From a bacterium (lineage in GTDB: Bacteria; Chloroflexota; Anaerolineae; Caldilineales; Caldilineaceae), in assembly GCA_016124945.1 (NCBI GenBank), contig WGMT01000031.1:124001-188000 (forward strand): a stretch of DNA of 64,000 bases, written 5' to 3'. Numbering within the stretch: position 1 is the first letter of the stretch; every line of letters starts with the position of its first letter. The notes below the pieces were generated by a model that searched no databases, was not told the DNA's origin, and saw only the letters and a program-made list of their open reading frames with translations. The translations under genes were made by a program, and so were the position numbers. Shown piece after piece: positions 55,648 through 63,879 of this stretch.

Positions 55648-56025
55648 TTATGAGAGTTCAGACGACTTGGGCACAAGCCGATACGCCAGCCAAATGGAGA
55701 GTATCACAGTGACCCCGACCAGCACGAAGAGGGTTGTCCTCAGTGCGTCGCCCTGCGCCGGATTGGTGACCCCTTCAAGCACAAGGAAGATCAGGTTGAG
55801 GAGCAGGTAGACGCCAATTGCCGCCGCCGACAGCAGAGCAGTCCGCTGCCCGGTTTTCCCCAGCGCCATTACCACCAACCAGAGCAAAATGACCACGTTC
55901 GCCGTGATCCGTAGTGGCTCGATCTGATCGGTGGCAAGATGTATGACGAGATCAAACAGTTGTACAAGAACAAGCACGCCGCTGAGTGCACGTTGCATAG
56001 CAAGTGGGAACTCTGATTTAGACAT
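55648..56025 (-). CDS. Small integral membrane protein
   Basis: The 125-residue protein has four membrane helices (about 15-33, 40-58, 65-84 and 98-118) and short loops. I do not recognise a family. The ATG at 56025 is used; a GTG six bases earlier is possible. It begins about ten bases after the RraA-like gene on the same strand and is therefore the last gene of the sugar-acid operon, perhaps an accessory or unrelated passenger. Confidence 0.6.
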   Translation of the reverse strand: MSKSEFPLAMQRALSGVLVLVQLFDLVIHLATDQIEPLRITANVVILLWLVVMALGKTGQRTALLSAAAIGVYLLLNLIFLVLEGVTNPAQGDALRTTLFVLVGVTVILSIWLAYRLVPKSSELS

Positions 56026-56036
56026 TTTCACAAGGA

Positions 56037-56705
56037 TTACCGCCGCTCGCGCATCTTTGCCACAGTGAAGTCAGGATCACGGTAGAAAGCGAAGATGTCT
56101 GCTTCTTGGGCGCGGATCTGGGACGCGATTTCGGCGATCTCGGCGGCATCCGAGTTGGGGATACGCACACAGCCGTCGCCGTCGGCGAGGATCAGATCGC
56201 CGGAGCGGATGCGCAGTTGGCCCACCGTCACCGGTGTACCGAATCGTGTGAGATTGAAGACGCCGTGGCCCGGCACCGCCCCCCATGCCCACATGGGCAA
56301 TCCCACTCGCTGGATGCCGGCCAGATCGCGCACAGTGCCGTCCACAATGGCACCCACCACGCCCAAGCGCTGGTGCAGCGTCGCCATGCCGTCGCCGAAG
56401 CTGGCCCCGCGCCCAGGGCGGGAATCGACGTCCTTCATCACAGCGATGAGCGGTCCTTGGGCTTGCTCCAAATATTCGTAATAGTCGGCCCAAACGAGCG
56501 CCGACGAATCGGCATCGTTCGTCGTCACCTCCGACGTGACGGCGTAACCAACCACCGTCCCCAGCTCAGGCAGCAGACAGCGGATCGTGTGATCGGTGTA
56601 TTCTTCGTTGGGCAGGCCGTACTTGCGCACCAGGGCGTTGAAAACCGTGGGCGAATCAAAAGTCTTCAGTTGTTCAATGAGTTCAGGATCGATGAGGGCC
56701 ATCAT
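56037..56705 (-). CDS. RraA/HMG-aldolase-family protein
   Basis: The 222-residue protein matches the RraA-like fold shared by RNase E inhibitors and 4-hydroxy-4-methyl-2-oxoglutarate/4-carboxy-4-hydroxy-2-oxoadipate aldolases. It shows the GAIVDGTVRDLAGI motif, whose Arg and Asp bind pyruvate enolate and metal in aldolases, and GDLILADGDGCVRIP. Its place in an operon with a sugar-acid dehydratase and a transporter favours an aldolase or decarboxylase role. GGAG lies six bases before the ATG at 56705. The start overlaps the AraC regulator gene by 23 bases. Confidence 0.83.
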   Translation of the reverse strand: MMALIDPELIEQLKTFDSPTVFNALVRKYGLPNEEYTDHTIRCLLPELGTVVGYAVTSEVTTNDADSSALVWADYYEYLEQAQGPLIAVMKDVDSRPGRGASFGDGMATLHQRLGVVGAIVDGTVRDLAGIQRVGLPMWAWGAVPGHGVFNLTRFGTPVTVGQLRIRSGDLILADGDGCVRIPNSDAAEIAEIASQIRAQEADIFAFYRDPDFTVAKMRERR

Positions 56706-57645
56706 AATCTGCTCCAGAGATAGGTGGATAGGCTAGTTTTTTTCCCGCGCGCCGCAATGATCGAAACTGTCGCGGCGCGTGGCCGGTGATCTGTTTGAAG
56801 ATTCGCGAAAAATAGTGTGGATCGCTGTACCCAAGAAAGTGACCGATTTCGTTGATCTTCATTTCGGTGTTGTCCAACAATTCGCAAGCACGCTGGATCT
56901 TGAGCCTCATGAAAAAGTTGATAGGAGCGGCGCCGGTTTGGCTGCGAAAAAGACGATGCAGGTGCGACGTAGAGAGATCCACGTGTGCGGCCATCTCTTC
57001 GAGTTGCAAATTCTGGGTGATGTTGCGATGCATCAACTGGATTACCCGATCTACAGCCGATTCGGGCGCAGGAAGCAGGCAACGCGTTGCCCTGTCTAAC
57101 GCGGCGGTGCTCAGGATCTGGCGTAGACAAGACGCCGCCTTCACCACATGCACCGGCGACGGATCGCCCGACAGCAGTGCCAACATGGCGTTGAAGAGCG
57201 GTGGCAGATCCAACCAATGCGCGCGCTGCAAAGTTAGAATGGGTCGCTGCGGTGAATGATCCATCAATTCGAGGAAAGGGGCAACCTGCGAGCCATCAAA
57301 ATGCGCCCAGTGGATTGTCCATGGATCGGCGTTGTACGCACCGTAACCGTGAGCGTGTCCGCGCGGCACCACAACCAGTTGCTGCGGCTGCACCACATGT
57401 TCTTGGCCGGCCAGGCGCAGCCAGCCTTGCCCTTCCACACAGTAGAGCAAGATGAACTCGTCGATGGTCTCCCGCTCAAAATGATGACCCAAACCGCGTG
57501 TAATGTGTCCCGTCACCCGTACATACAGATCCGCCAAGAGTGGATGGGATCGGCACAGCGCCAGCCCTGTAGTGGACAGCACTTGCGCCTTGCGATTCAG
57601 TCGCCAATCGACGAACGACGAAGACGGCATTGACTGCATAGGCAT
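56683..57645 (-). CDS. AraC-family transcriptional regulator
   Basis: The 320-residue regulator has an N-terminal cupin-like sensor (about 45-175, with FILLYCVEGQGWLRL and VVVPRGHAHGYG). A C-terminal double helix-turn-helix follows (about 200-305, with LEEMAAHVDLSTSHLHRLF and INEIGHFLGYSDPHYFSRIF). It probably senses the sugar acid or its breakdown product and controls this operon. AGGAG lies six bases before the ATG. It sits inside the operon, between the transporter and the RraA-like gene, and overlaps the latter. Confidence 0.93.
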   Translation of the reverse strand: MPMQSMPSSSFVDWRLNRKAQVLSTTGLALCRSHPLLADLYVRVTGHITRGLGHHFERETIDEFILLYCVEGQGWLRLAGQEHVVQPQQLVVVPRGHAHGYGAYNADPWTIHWAHFDGSQVAPFLELMDHSPQRPILTLQRAHWLDLPPLFNAMLALLSGDPSPVHVVKAASCLRQILSTAALDRATRCLLPAPESAVDRVIQLMHRNITQNLQLEEMAAHVDLSTSHLHRLFRSQTGAAPINFFMRLKIQRACELLDNTEMKINEIGHFLGYSDPHYFSRIFKQITGHAPRQFRSLRRAGKKLAYPPISGADYDGPHRS

Positions 57646-57668
57646 GATTGGCTCCTGGGACAGACGTC

Positions 57669-58871
57669 CTACGCGCTACGCTCCACTCTCCCCAAATACA
57701 ACGCAATCCAAACCAACGGTACGATCATCAAAGAATTCACTGCCAACGCAGCCTGAAATCCCCACGCATCGGCGAGGATACCCGTCCACCACGGCGGGAG
57801 GGTGGCGCCGGCGGTCATGGCCAGGTTCAACGTAGCGGTGACGGTACCTGTCTGCTCAGGATAGAGCCGCGAGCCGAATGCCAGCCCCGTAGGGAATAGC
57901 CCCGACAAACTCAGCCCGGTGAGGAAGACGCCGACGACGATCATATACGAGTTGATGCCAAAGATCACCAATGGATAGGTCAACGTGATGCCCCATGCCA
58001 GCACCAGCAACGTGAAGGCATAGCCGCGGCGTTCGGCGAAGGCCGCACACAGGAAGCGCCCCACCGTCAGCGCCACATAGAAGACCGAGATCATGGACAC
58101 CGAGAAGAACATGGAAAAGCCGCCGCTCTGCTGCATGATCACCGCAATCCAGCCCAGCAGGCTGACGGCGACGCCGTTGTAGACGAAGGCGATAACGAAA
58201 AGCGCCAGGAAAGGCCGATCGCGCAACATGGACAGATCAAGTTTGCTCGATTTGGCGCGCTCACCGCTGCCGTCCCGGTAGATCCAAAACGCACCGAGAC
58301 CGTAGAGCAGCCAGATCAATCCTGTGCCGCCCAGCGCCCAGCGCCAAGCCAATCCTTGCTCGATGAGGTAGCCGATCACCAGCGGTGACACCGCCGCACC
58401 GGCCCCGTAGACGCCATGCAGCGTGTTTAAGGCGCGGGCGCGGGCTTTGCGGTTGGCGTCGGCGATCATGGTGTTGATGCCGGTGGACAGCGCGCCCTGT
58501 GTGGCGCTGACAAGAACAAAGCCTGTCACAAAGAGCAGCCACACCTGCGACGCCGCCGTGAGGAAAAGCGACAATGCTAGCCCGAGCGCGGAGAGCCAGA
58601 CCAACCGCTGCGCGCCCACCAGATCCGAGCCCACACCGGCAAAGACATTCCCCACAATCGCACCCACCGACCGCGCCGGGAAGATCAACGCGATCGCTGC
58701 CAATGAGATGCCGGCGGCGGTATATTCCTCTGTGATAAACGACATCACCGAGGGGACAAGCACCGCCGCCGTGCCGATGAAGACGTAGCCGAGCAGGCCG
58801 AGATACGTTTCGCTGGGCAAAGACGACAGACGACGGACGACACTGCCCGAAGGGGCAGATGGGCTAGACAT
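57669..58871 (-). CDS. Major facilitator superfamily transporter
   Basis: The 400-residue carrier has twelve predicted helices and the loop signature GNVFAGVGSDLVGAQR between helices 2 and 3, with the usual halves and a central charged loop (GSGERAKSSK). It likely imports the sugar acid handled by the neighbouring dehydratase. Its start overlaps the dehydratase stop by eight bases. Oddity: residues about 8-18 (SGSVVRRLSSLPS) are encoded by GACGACA/GACGACG heptads identical in type to the intergenic arrays, so the extreme N-terminus may be repeat-derived. Confidence 0.88.
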   Translation of the reverse strand: MSSPSAPSGSVVRRLSSLPSETYLGLLGYVFIGTAAVLVPSVMSFITEEYTAAGISLAAIALIFPARSVGAIVGNVFAGVGSDLVGAQRLVWLSALGLALSLFLTAASQVWLLFVTGFVLVSATQGALSTGINTMIADANRKARARALNTLHGVYGAGAAVSPLVIGYLIEQGLAWRWALGGTGLIWLLYGLGAFWIYRDGSGERAKSSKLDLSMLRDRPFLALFVIAFVYNGVAVSLLGWIAVIMQQSGGFSMFFSVSMISVFYVALTVGRFLCAAFAERRGYAFTLLVLAWGITLTYPLVIFGINSYMIVVGVFLTGLSLSGLFPTGLAFGSRLYPEQTGTVTATLNLAMTAGATLPPWWTGILADAWGFQAALAVNSLMIVPLVWIALYLGRVERSA

Positions 58872-60000
58872 CGGCGACGCTCCCGTCGGCGTTGAAGGCG
58901 TTGCGGTGCGGGTTGCGTGGCCGGTACGGGCTGCTGAGCACGGCGTCTTCGTCTAATTCCACGCCCAGGCCGGGGAGATCGGGCACCACGAAGTGACCGG
59001 CTTCGACTGTCCACGCTTCGCGCATGGCCTGATCGCGGTAGGGTTCCTGACGCACGTATTCGAGGATGAGGAAATTGGGGATCGCCATCGCCAGGTGTGC
59101 CGCCGCCGCCGTAGAGAGCGGCCCTTGCGGGTTATGCGGGGCCACATTGACGTAGTAGGCTTCAGCCAGGGCGGCGATCTTCTTACATTCGGTGATCCCA
59201 CCGGCATGACACAAGTCGGGCTGGATCACGTCTACGACGCGGCGTTCGAGCAAGGGGACATAATCCCACTTCGAGTAGAGGCGCTCGCCCGCGGCAAGAT
59301 CCGTATTTGTCCCCGCCGCACGCACATGGACCAACGCTTCGAGATCGTCGGGTTGGGTCGGCTCCTCGAAAAAGAAGAGGCGATACGGCTCCAGGGCGCG
59401 GATGAGACGGAGCGCCGACGCCGGGCGACCGCGTCCATGATCGTCGACCATAATGTCCACATCGGGGCCGACGGTGGCGCGCAGTTGGCCGATGCGTTCG
59501 GCGAAGGCGGCGATGCGTTCGTGCTCGGGCATGAGCGTGTCGCCCTGCCAGGCGCCGGTCTTCATGGCGGTGAAACCGTCTTCGACGTCGCGTTGGGCGT
59601 CTTCAAGGATGCGTTCAGGTTCATAGATGCCCACATGGGTGTAGAGGCGGATGCGATCCCGGGTGGGGCCGCCCAGCAATTTGTAGACAGGCACGCCCCA
59701 GGCCTTGCCGCGCAGATCCCACAGCGCCTGATCCAGCCCCGCCAACGCCGAGTTAAGGACAACCCCGCCGCGCCAGAAGCCATGCCGAAAGAGGATCTGC
59801 CAGTGTCGCTCCGTCGCGAGCGGATCTTCGCCGATCAGCGCCCGTCCTAGCTGGGCGACGGCGGCGCAGACTGTCTCTTCGTTGTTTTCCAAGGTTGCTT
59901 CGCCCCAGCCGTACAGGTCGCTGTCGGTCATTACTTTGACGATGACCCAATTGCGCAGACCGGCCCACATGATGGTGGTGCGGATCTCTGTAATTTTCAT
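58864..60000 (-). CDS. Mandelate racemase/D-galactonate dehydratase-like enolase-superfamily enzyme
   Basis: The 378-residue enzyme likely dehydrates an aldonic or uronic acid to a 2-keto-3-deoxy acid. The metal ligands are Asp in MVDDHGRGRP, Glu in FFFEEPTQPDD and Glu in AAGERLYSKWD. The general-acid/base His lies in VAPHNPQGPLS, as in the galactonate/gluconate dehydratase subgroup, and the second His follows Asp in DDHG. The ATG at 60000 gives the standard start (MKITEIRTTIMW); a longer reading to 60072 is unlikely. It heads the operon with the transporter, AraC regulator and RraA-like protein. Confidence 0.9.
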   Translation of the reverse strand: MKITEIRTTIMWAGLRNWVIVKVMTDSDLYGWGEATLENNEETVCAAVAQLGRALIGEDPLATERHWQILFRHGFWRGGVVLNSALAGLDQALWDLRGKAWGVPVYKLLGGPTRDRIRLYTHVGIYEPERILEDAQRDVEDGFTAMKTGAWQGDTLMPEHERIAAFAERIGQLRATVGPDVDIMVDDHGRGRPASALRLIRALEPYRLFFFEEPTQPDDLEALVHVRAAGTNTDLAAGERLYSKWDYVPLLERRVVDVIQPDLCHAGGITECKKIAALAEAYYVNVAPHNPQGPLSTAAAAHLAMAIPNFLILEYVRQEPYRDQAMREAWTVEAGHFVVPDLPGLGVELDEDAVLSSPYRPRNPHRNAFNADGSVADV

Positions 60001-60077
60001 TTGGCTCGTGCCTTTTGGTGGAATGGGAAAGAGTGGCGCTGTAATGATACCGGTGGCGGGGTGAGGATGCAAAGAGA

Positions 60078-60170
60078 GATGGGGATTGGGGATTGAGCGG
60101 ATTGGGGTGGATCAACATAGAAAAATCCGTGGAGTCCGCTCAATCCGCTCAATCAGCGTTCTATTCTCTG
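60078..60170. repeat. Mixed heptad and GCGGATT-class inverted repeat
   Basis: The left part starts with GGGATTGGGGATTG heptads that pass into AGCGGATTGGGGTGGATC. The right part (60125-60168) has GGAGTCCGCTCAATCCGCTC and GCGTTCTATTCTCT. This element joins both repeat classes in one hairpin, between two divergent operons. Confidence 0.7.
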
Positions 60171-60175
60171 GGTTG

Positions 60176-60213
60176 TTAACCGTGGTTAATTATTTTGCTT
60201 AATGTCATTAAGC
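60176..60213. promoter_or_regulatory. Two adjacent palindromes, candidate operator(s) for the feo or sugar-acid operon
   Basis: TTAACCGTGGTTAA (60176-60189) is a 14-bp palindrome apart from its GT centre. GCTTAATGTCATTAAGC (60197-60213) is a 17-bp palindrome with eight-base arms. They lie in the divergent region between the dehydratase and feoA genes, a logical place for a metal regulator (Fur or DtxR type) or another dimeric repressor. Confidence 0.5.
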
Positions 60214-60364
60214 GTTCTCCTCTACCGCCATTGTCCGCTTTTCACTTGTTGCCTGTCCACCTGTCTAGGTAGTGCGTTGGCCTTTTGACTTGCCGGATTG
60301 TGCCCTCGCGCAGTTACCATCAACCATAATGAGATTGTGACAAATGGAGCGAAGGAGAAGATGA

Positions 60365-60592
60365 ATGTCAACCACACTGGATCAGGTTGCACCGGGCCAA
60401 CGGACAACCATCGCCCGCCTCACGGGGACGGGCGCGCTGCGTCGCCGCCTCATGGACATGGGCATCCTGCCCGGCGTCGAGATTGAAGTGTTACGGGCTG
60501 CGCCCATGGGCGATCCGCTGGAATATAAGCTGCGCGGCTATCACCTCTCCTTGCGCAGAGCCGAAGCGCAACTGATCGAGGTCTCCTCATGA
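60365..60592 (+). CDS. feoA: FeoA-domain protein 1
   Basis: A 75-residue SH3-like protein that supports the ferrous iron transporter FeoB, probably by touching its cytoplasmic side. The family pattern is clear: VAPGQRTTIARLTG, LRRRLMDMGILPGVEIEVL, then the hydrophobic strand with LSLRRAEAQLI. GAAGGAGAAGATGA precedes the ATG. It overlaps the second FeoA gene by four bases (ATGA). Confidence 0.93.
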   Translation: MSTTLDQVAPGQRTTIARLTGTGALRRRLMDMGILPGVEIEVLRAAPMGDPLEYKLRGYHLSLRRAEAQLIEVSS

Positions 60593-60897
60593 CAGCGTCG
60601 ACCGCATCCCTTCCTAGATTTTGGCAAACCATGACCAAAGAACAGAACCACGCCGCGGCAACCCTTCCTCTCGCCATGGCGCGTCCTGGCGAAACCGTCG
60701 AAATCGTGGCGATCCACGGCGGACACGAAGTCCATCGCCGCCTTACCGACATGGGCCTCACCACCGGCACCCGCGTGCGCATCGTCCAGGGCGACAGCAG
60801 CGGCCCCATGCTCTTGGCCTTCAAAGACGACGCTCGCCTGGCTGTGGGCCGCGGCGTGGCGATGAAGATTATGGTGACGACGCAGAGCACATATTGA
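60589..60897 (+). CDS. feoA: FeoA-domain protein 2
   Basis: The 102-residue protein has about 28 extra residues before a second FeoA domain (MARPGETVEIVAIHGG, HRRLTDMGLTTGTRVRIVQG, LAVGRGVAMKIMV). Two separate FeoA proteins next to one FeoB occur in several phyla and may form a heteromeric partner. The ATG at 60589 overlaps the previous stop. About 140 bases, including a short CTGCCAC heptad tract near 60970-60995, separate it from feoB. Confidence 0.9.
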   Translation: MTASTASLPRFWQTMTKEQNHAAATLPLAMARPGETVEIVAIHGGHEVHRRLTDMGLTTGTRVRIVQGDSSGPMLLAFKDDARLAVGRGVAMKIMVTTQSTY

Positions 60898-61038
60898 CGA
60901 CGGCGGACCGCAGACCGGAGGAACTTAGGGCGAGCCAATTACGAATCGCGAGGGGCATAAAGGTGTGTTATCTGCCACTTGCCACCTGCCACCTGTAACG
61001 AAATACAGCATCTTGTTTGAACGACAGGAGTTCTCCAC

Positions 61039-63333
61039 ATGGTAACTATCGGCTTAGCGGGCAATCCCAACGCAGGGAAGAGTACAATATTCAACGCGCT
61101 GACAGGCTCGCACCAGCATGTGGGCAATTGGCCGGGGAAGACGGTTGAGAAGAAGGAAGGCCGTCTGCGGCTCGACGACCAGGACGTGGTGGTGGTGGAT
61201 CTACCCGGCACCTACAGCCTTAGCGCTTTTTCGCTGGAAGAGCTGATCGCCCGCGATTTTATTGTCAACGGACACCCCGACGCCGTCGTCTGTGTGGTGG
61301 ACGCGGCCAATTTGGAACGCAATCTCTACCTGGTGATGCAGATTTTGGAGATGGGCGTGCCGGTGGTGGTGGCGCTGAACATGAGCGACGTAGCCACCGG
61401 GCGCGGCATCATCATCGACAAGGCCAAACTCTCGGCCAAGCTGGGCGGCGTCCCCGTGATCGAGACGGTGGGCAACCGAGAGGTGGGCATCGACGGGTTG
61501 AAGACGGTGCTCCTCAATGCGGCGGGCCAACAGCGACGCACACACACCGGCCTCTCGTTCGGCACTGCGCTCGATGACGAAATCGCCGCGCTGGCCATCC
61601 TGATCGAAGAAGACGCTACGCTGGCGCGCTACCCTGCACACTGGCTGGCCGTGAAATTGTTGGAAAACGACACCGAATTGATGGCACAGATCGCCCACAA
61701 TAGCGCATTGGTCGCCGCGGCCACTGCCGCCGTGGATCGCATCACCGCGCAGACGGGCGATGACCCAGACACGCTCATCGCCGAAGCGCGCTACAACGCC
61801 ATCGCCACACTGGTGCGCGACGCCGTGCGCCGCCCGCGCGAGGACGTGGTCACCGCTTCCGACAAACTAGACGCCGTGATGACACACCGGCTGTGGGGCG
61901 TGCCCATTTTTTTTGGGCTGATGTGGATCGTCTTTCAGTTCACGGCCAATGTCAGCGCGCCGTGGGTGGACTTCATCGACGGGCTGATCAACGGCCCGCT
62001 GGCAAATTGGGCCACCATGTTGTTGGCAGCGCTGGCCGTGGACGGTACCTGGGTCGAAGCGCTGCTCGTGGACGGCATTATCGCCGGCGTGGGTGGTGTG
62101 CTTGTCTTCGTGCCGGTGCTGATGACGCTCTATCTGGCCATCGCCATCCTCGAAGATACGGGCTACATGTCCCGCGCCGCCTTTGTGATGGACCGTGCCA
62201 TGAGCCGTCTGGGGCTGCACGGCAAGAGCTTTTTGCCCATGCTGGTGGGCTTCGGTTGCACCGTCCCTGCCATTTACGCCACGCGCACGCTGGAAAATGA
62301 ACGAGATCGCAAGATCACCGGCTTCCTCACCACCTTCATGAGCTGCGGCGCGCGGCTGCCTGTCTATGTGATCTTCGGCAGCGCGCTCTTCGGCGCAGCA
62401 AGCGGCAACCTGATCTTCGCCATGTACATGACGGGTATCGGTGTGGCCATACTCACCAGCCTTCTTTTCACACGGGTAATCTTCCGCAACAAGCCGGTGC
62501 CCCCCTTCGTGATGGAACTGCCCCCCTACCGCGCCCCCAATTTGAAAACCGTCTACAAGAGCACCACCGAACGCACACTGGGCTTTGTAAAGAAAGCGGG
62601 GACGACGATCCTGCTGGCCTCGATGGCGGTGTGGCTGCTCTTGTCCGTCCCGGCGCAGGTGGGTGTGGGTGGCTTCGCCGATGTCGCGCCTGAAGAGAGC
62701 ATCTTCGGCACTGTGAGTAGAGCAACTGCGCCAATCTTTGCCCCGGCAGGCTTCGGCACGTGGCAGGCCAGCGGTGCGTTGATCACCGGCTTCCTGGCCA
62801 AGGAAGTAGTGGTGTCTACAATGAGCCAGATTTACGTGGGCGAGGAAGACACGGCGGCAGAAGAGAGCGCCCCCACCCTCATCGAGGACTTGCAAGGCAT
62901 CGCCGTTTCGCTGGGCGAGACGTTGATCCTGACTGTGCAAGAAGTGATCAACATTGCGCCGCGCACCGCCAACCTGGTGCTGGGCTTCGTCCCCAACGCA
63001 GCGCTGCCCGAAGCTGATTTCCTGGGGGCAGGTGAAGAAGAGGATATTGTCTTCGATGCGCCTGCAACAGTGGCCAATTTCACGGGAGCGGGAGCGCCAG
63101 AGGAAAAGACGTCGCTGCAAAGCGTCCTGGCGGCGAGTTTCACGCCGCTCAGCGCCGTGGCCTTCTGCATCTTCATTTTGCTCTACGTCCCCTGTATGGT
63201 GGCGGTAGCGGCCATGCGCCACGAATTCGGCGTTAAGTGGACGCTGGCGCAGGTGGGCTACACGCTGGTGGTTGCCTGGCTGGCGGCGGTAATTGTCTTC
63301 CAGGTTGGCAGCTTGCTAGGGATTGGGATCTAG
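61039..63333 (+). CDS. feoB: Ferrous iron transport protein B
   Basis: The 764-residue transporter imports Fe(II). The N-terminal G domain has G1 GNPNAGKST (8-16), G3 DLPG (54-57) and G4 NMSD (114-117), followed by the helical GDI-like region (about 170-270). The membrane part has the two Gate-type regions with conserved Cys ([17 protein letters not shown] and [12 protein letters not shown]). Between late helices there is an extended acidic loop (about 595-690, including [12 protein letters not shown] and [11 protein letters not shown]) longer than in the E. coli protein. AGGAG precedes the ATG by eight bases. Its TAG stop runs into a repeat hairpin. Confidence 0.97.
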   Translation: MVTIGLAGNPNAGKSTIFNALTGSHQHVGNWPGKTVEKKEGRLRLDDQDVVVVDLPGTYSLSAFSLEELIARDFIVNGHPDAVVCVVDAANLERNLYLVMQILEMGVPVVVALNMSDVATGRGIIIDKAKLSAKLGGVPVIETVGNREVGIDGLKTVLLNAAGQQRRTHTGLSFGTALDDEIAALAILIEEDATLARYPAHWLAVKLLENDTELMAQIAHNSALVAAATAAVDRITAQTGDDPDTLIAEARYNAIATLVRDAVRRPREDVVTASDKLDAVMTHRLWGVPIFFGLMWIVFQFTANVSAPWVDFIDGLINGPLANWATMLLAALAVDGTWVEALLVDGIIAGVGGVLVFVPVLMTLYLAIAILEDTGYMSRAAFVMDRAMSRLGLHGKSFLPMLVGFGCTVPAIYATRTLENERDRKITGFLTTFMSCGARLPVYVIFGSALFGAASGNLIFAMYMTGIGVAILTSLLFTRVIFRNKPVPPFVMELPPYRAPNLKTVYKSTTERTLGFVKKAGTTILLASMAVWLLLSVPAQVGVGGFADVAPEESIFGTVSRATAPIFAPAGFGTWQASGALITGFLAKEVVVSTMSQIYVGEEDTAAEESAPTLIEDLQGIAVSLGETLILTVQEVINIAPRTANLVLGFVPNAALPEADFLGAGEEEDIVFDAPATVANFTGAGAPEEKTSLQSVLAASFTPLSAVAFCIFILLYVPCMVAVAAMRHEFGVKWTLAQVGYTLVVAWLAAVIVFQVGSLLGIGI

Positions 63334-63432
63334 ATAGAACGCGGATTGAGCGGATCGGGCGGATTCAAGCGGATGCAGAAGAATAATCCGCCGGGATCTG
63401 CTCAATCCGCCCGAGCCGCGTTCTATCTCTGA
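63331..63432. repeat. GCGGATT-class inverted repeat between feoB and feoC-like gene
   Basis: AGATAGAACGCGG (63332-63344), starting at the feoB stop codon, is exactly complementary to CCGCGTTCTATCT (63416-63428). Inside are GCGGATTGA, GCGGATCGG, GCGGATTCA units on the left and their complements on the right. The downstream ribosome binding site lies just outside. Confidence 0.85.
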
Positions 63433-63446
63433 CATGGAGGAAGGAA

Positions 63447-63716
63447 ATGCAACTACGCGAAGTGTTGACGGCGTTTGAACAGGGCGGCTCGATGTCGTTG
63501 GCCGAAATGTCGCGCCGCTACGACGTGGACCCCGCCGTCCTCGAAGACATGATCCAATTCTGGGTGCGCAAAGGACGCTTGCGCGACGCCTGCAACGTAG
63601 GCGGCTGCGTAGCCTGTCACCTGAGTGGAGGCTGCGCCGCGGTCACCACGGCCACGAACCAGCCACATCGCTACGAGTTGGTGACGGAGCGGCGGACGTC
63701 GATTGCACTGAGTTGA
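63447..63716 (+). CDS. feoC: FeoC-like winged-helix protein with Cys cluster
   Basis: The 89-residue protein has a winged-helix start (LREVLTAFEQGGSMSLAEMS, RRYDVDPAVLEDMIQFWVRKGRL) followed by four cysteines in CNVGGCVACHLSGGC, fitting an iron-sulfur or metal site as in FeoC proteins. FeoC is thought to regulate the stability or expression of FeoB. GGAGGAAGGA precedes the ATG. Position directly after feoB supports the call. Confidence 0.85.
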   Translation: MQLREVLTAFEQGGSMSLAEMSRRYDVDPAVLEDMIQFWVRKGRLRDACNVGGCVACHLSGGCAAVTTATNQPHRYELVTERRTSIALS

Positions 63717-63826
63717 GATTCGTTTTTCATGTAACTTTATGTGGTGTGTAGCGCAAGTTGGGGTTAGCGAAGGTTGCAGTACACGCATCTCTATATCACA
63801 ATTTGTCATTAAATCTGTCACTAAGC

Positions 63827-63855
63827 TTGACAATTAGCCAGAAGATCATATACTC
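63827..63855 (+). promoter_or_regulatory. Consensus sigma-70 promoter of the riboswitch transcript
   Basis: TTGACA (63827-63832) and TATACT (63850-63855) are spaced by exactly 17 bp, the best promoter in the window. Transcription would start near 63862, about 20 bases before the riboswitch core. Confidence 0.9.
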
Positions 63856-63879
63856 AGCACACAACCGCATAGATCTGCA

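Noticed and set aside
60222..60407. 61-codon minus-strand frame in the feo promoter region
   Set aside because: It overlaps the feoA start, lacks a ribosome binding site and sits in a region expected to be regulatory.
61867..63222. Open frame of about 450 codons on the minus strand opposite feoB
   Set aside because: Its translation is low in complexity and rich in His, Gln and Arg, as expected of an antisense shadow of a membrane protein gene.
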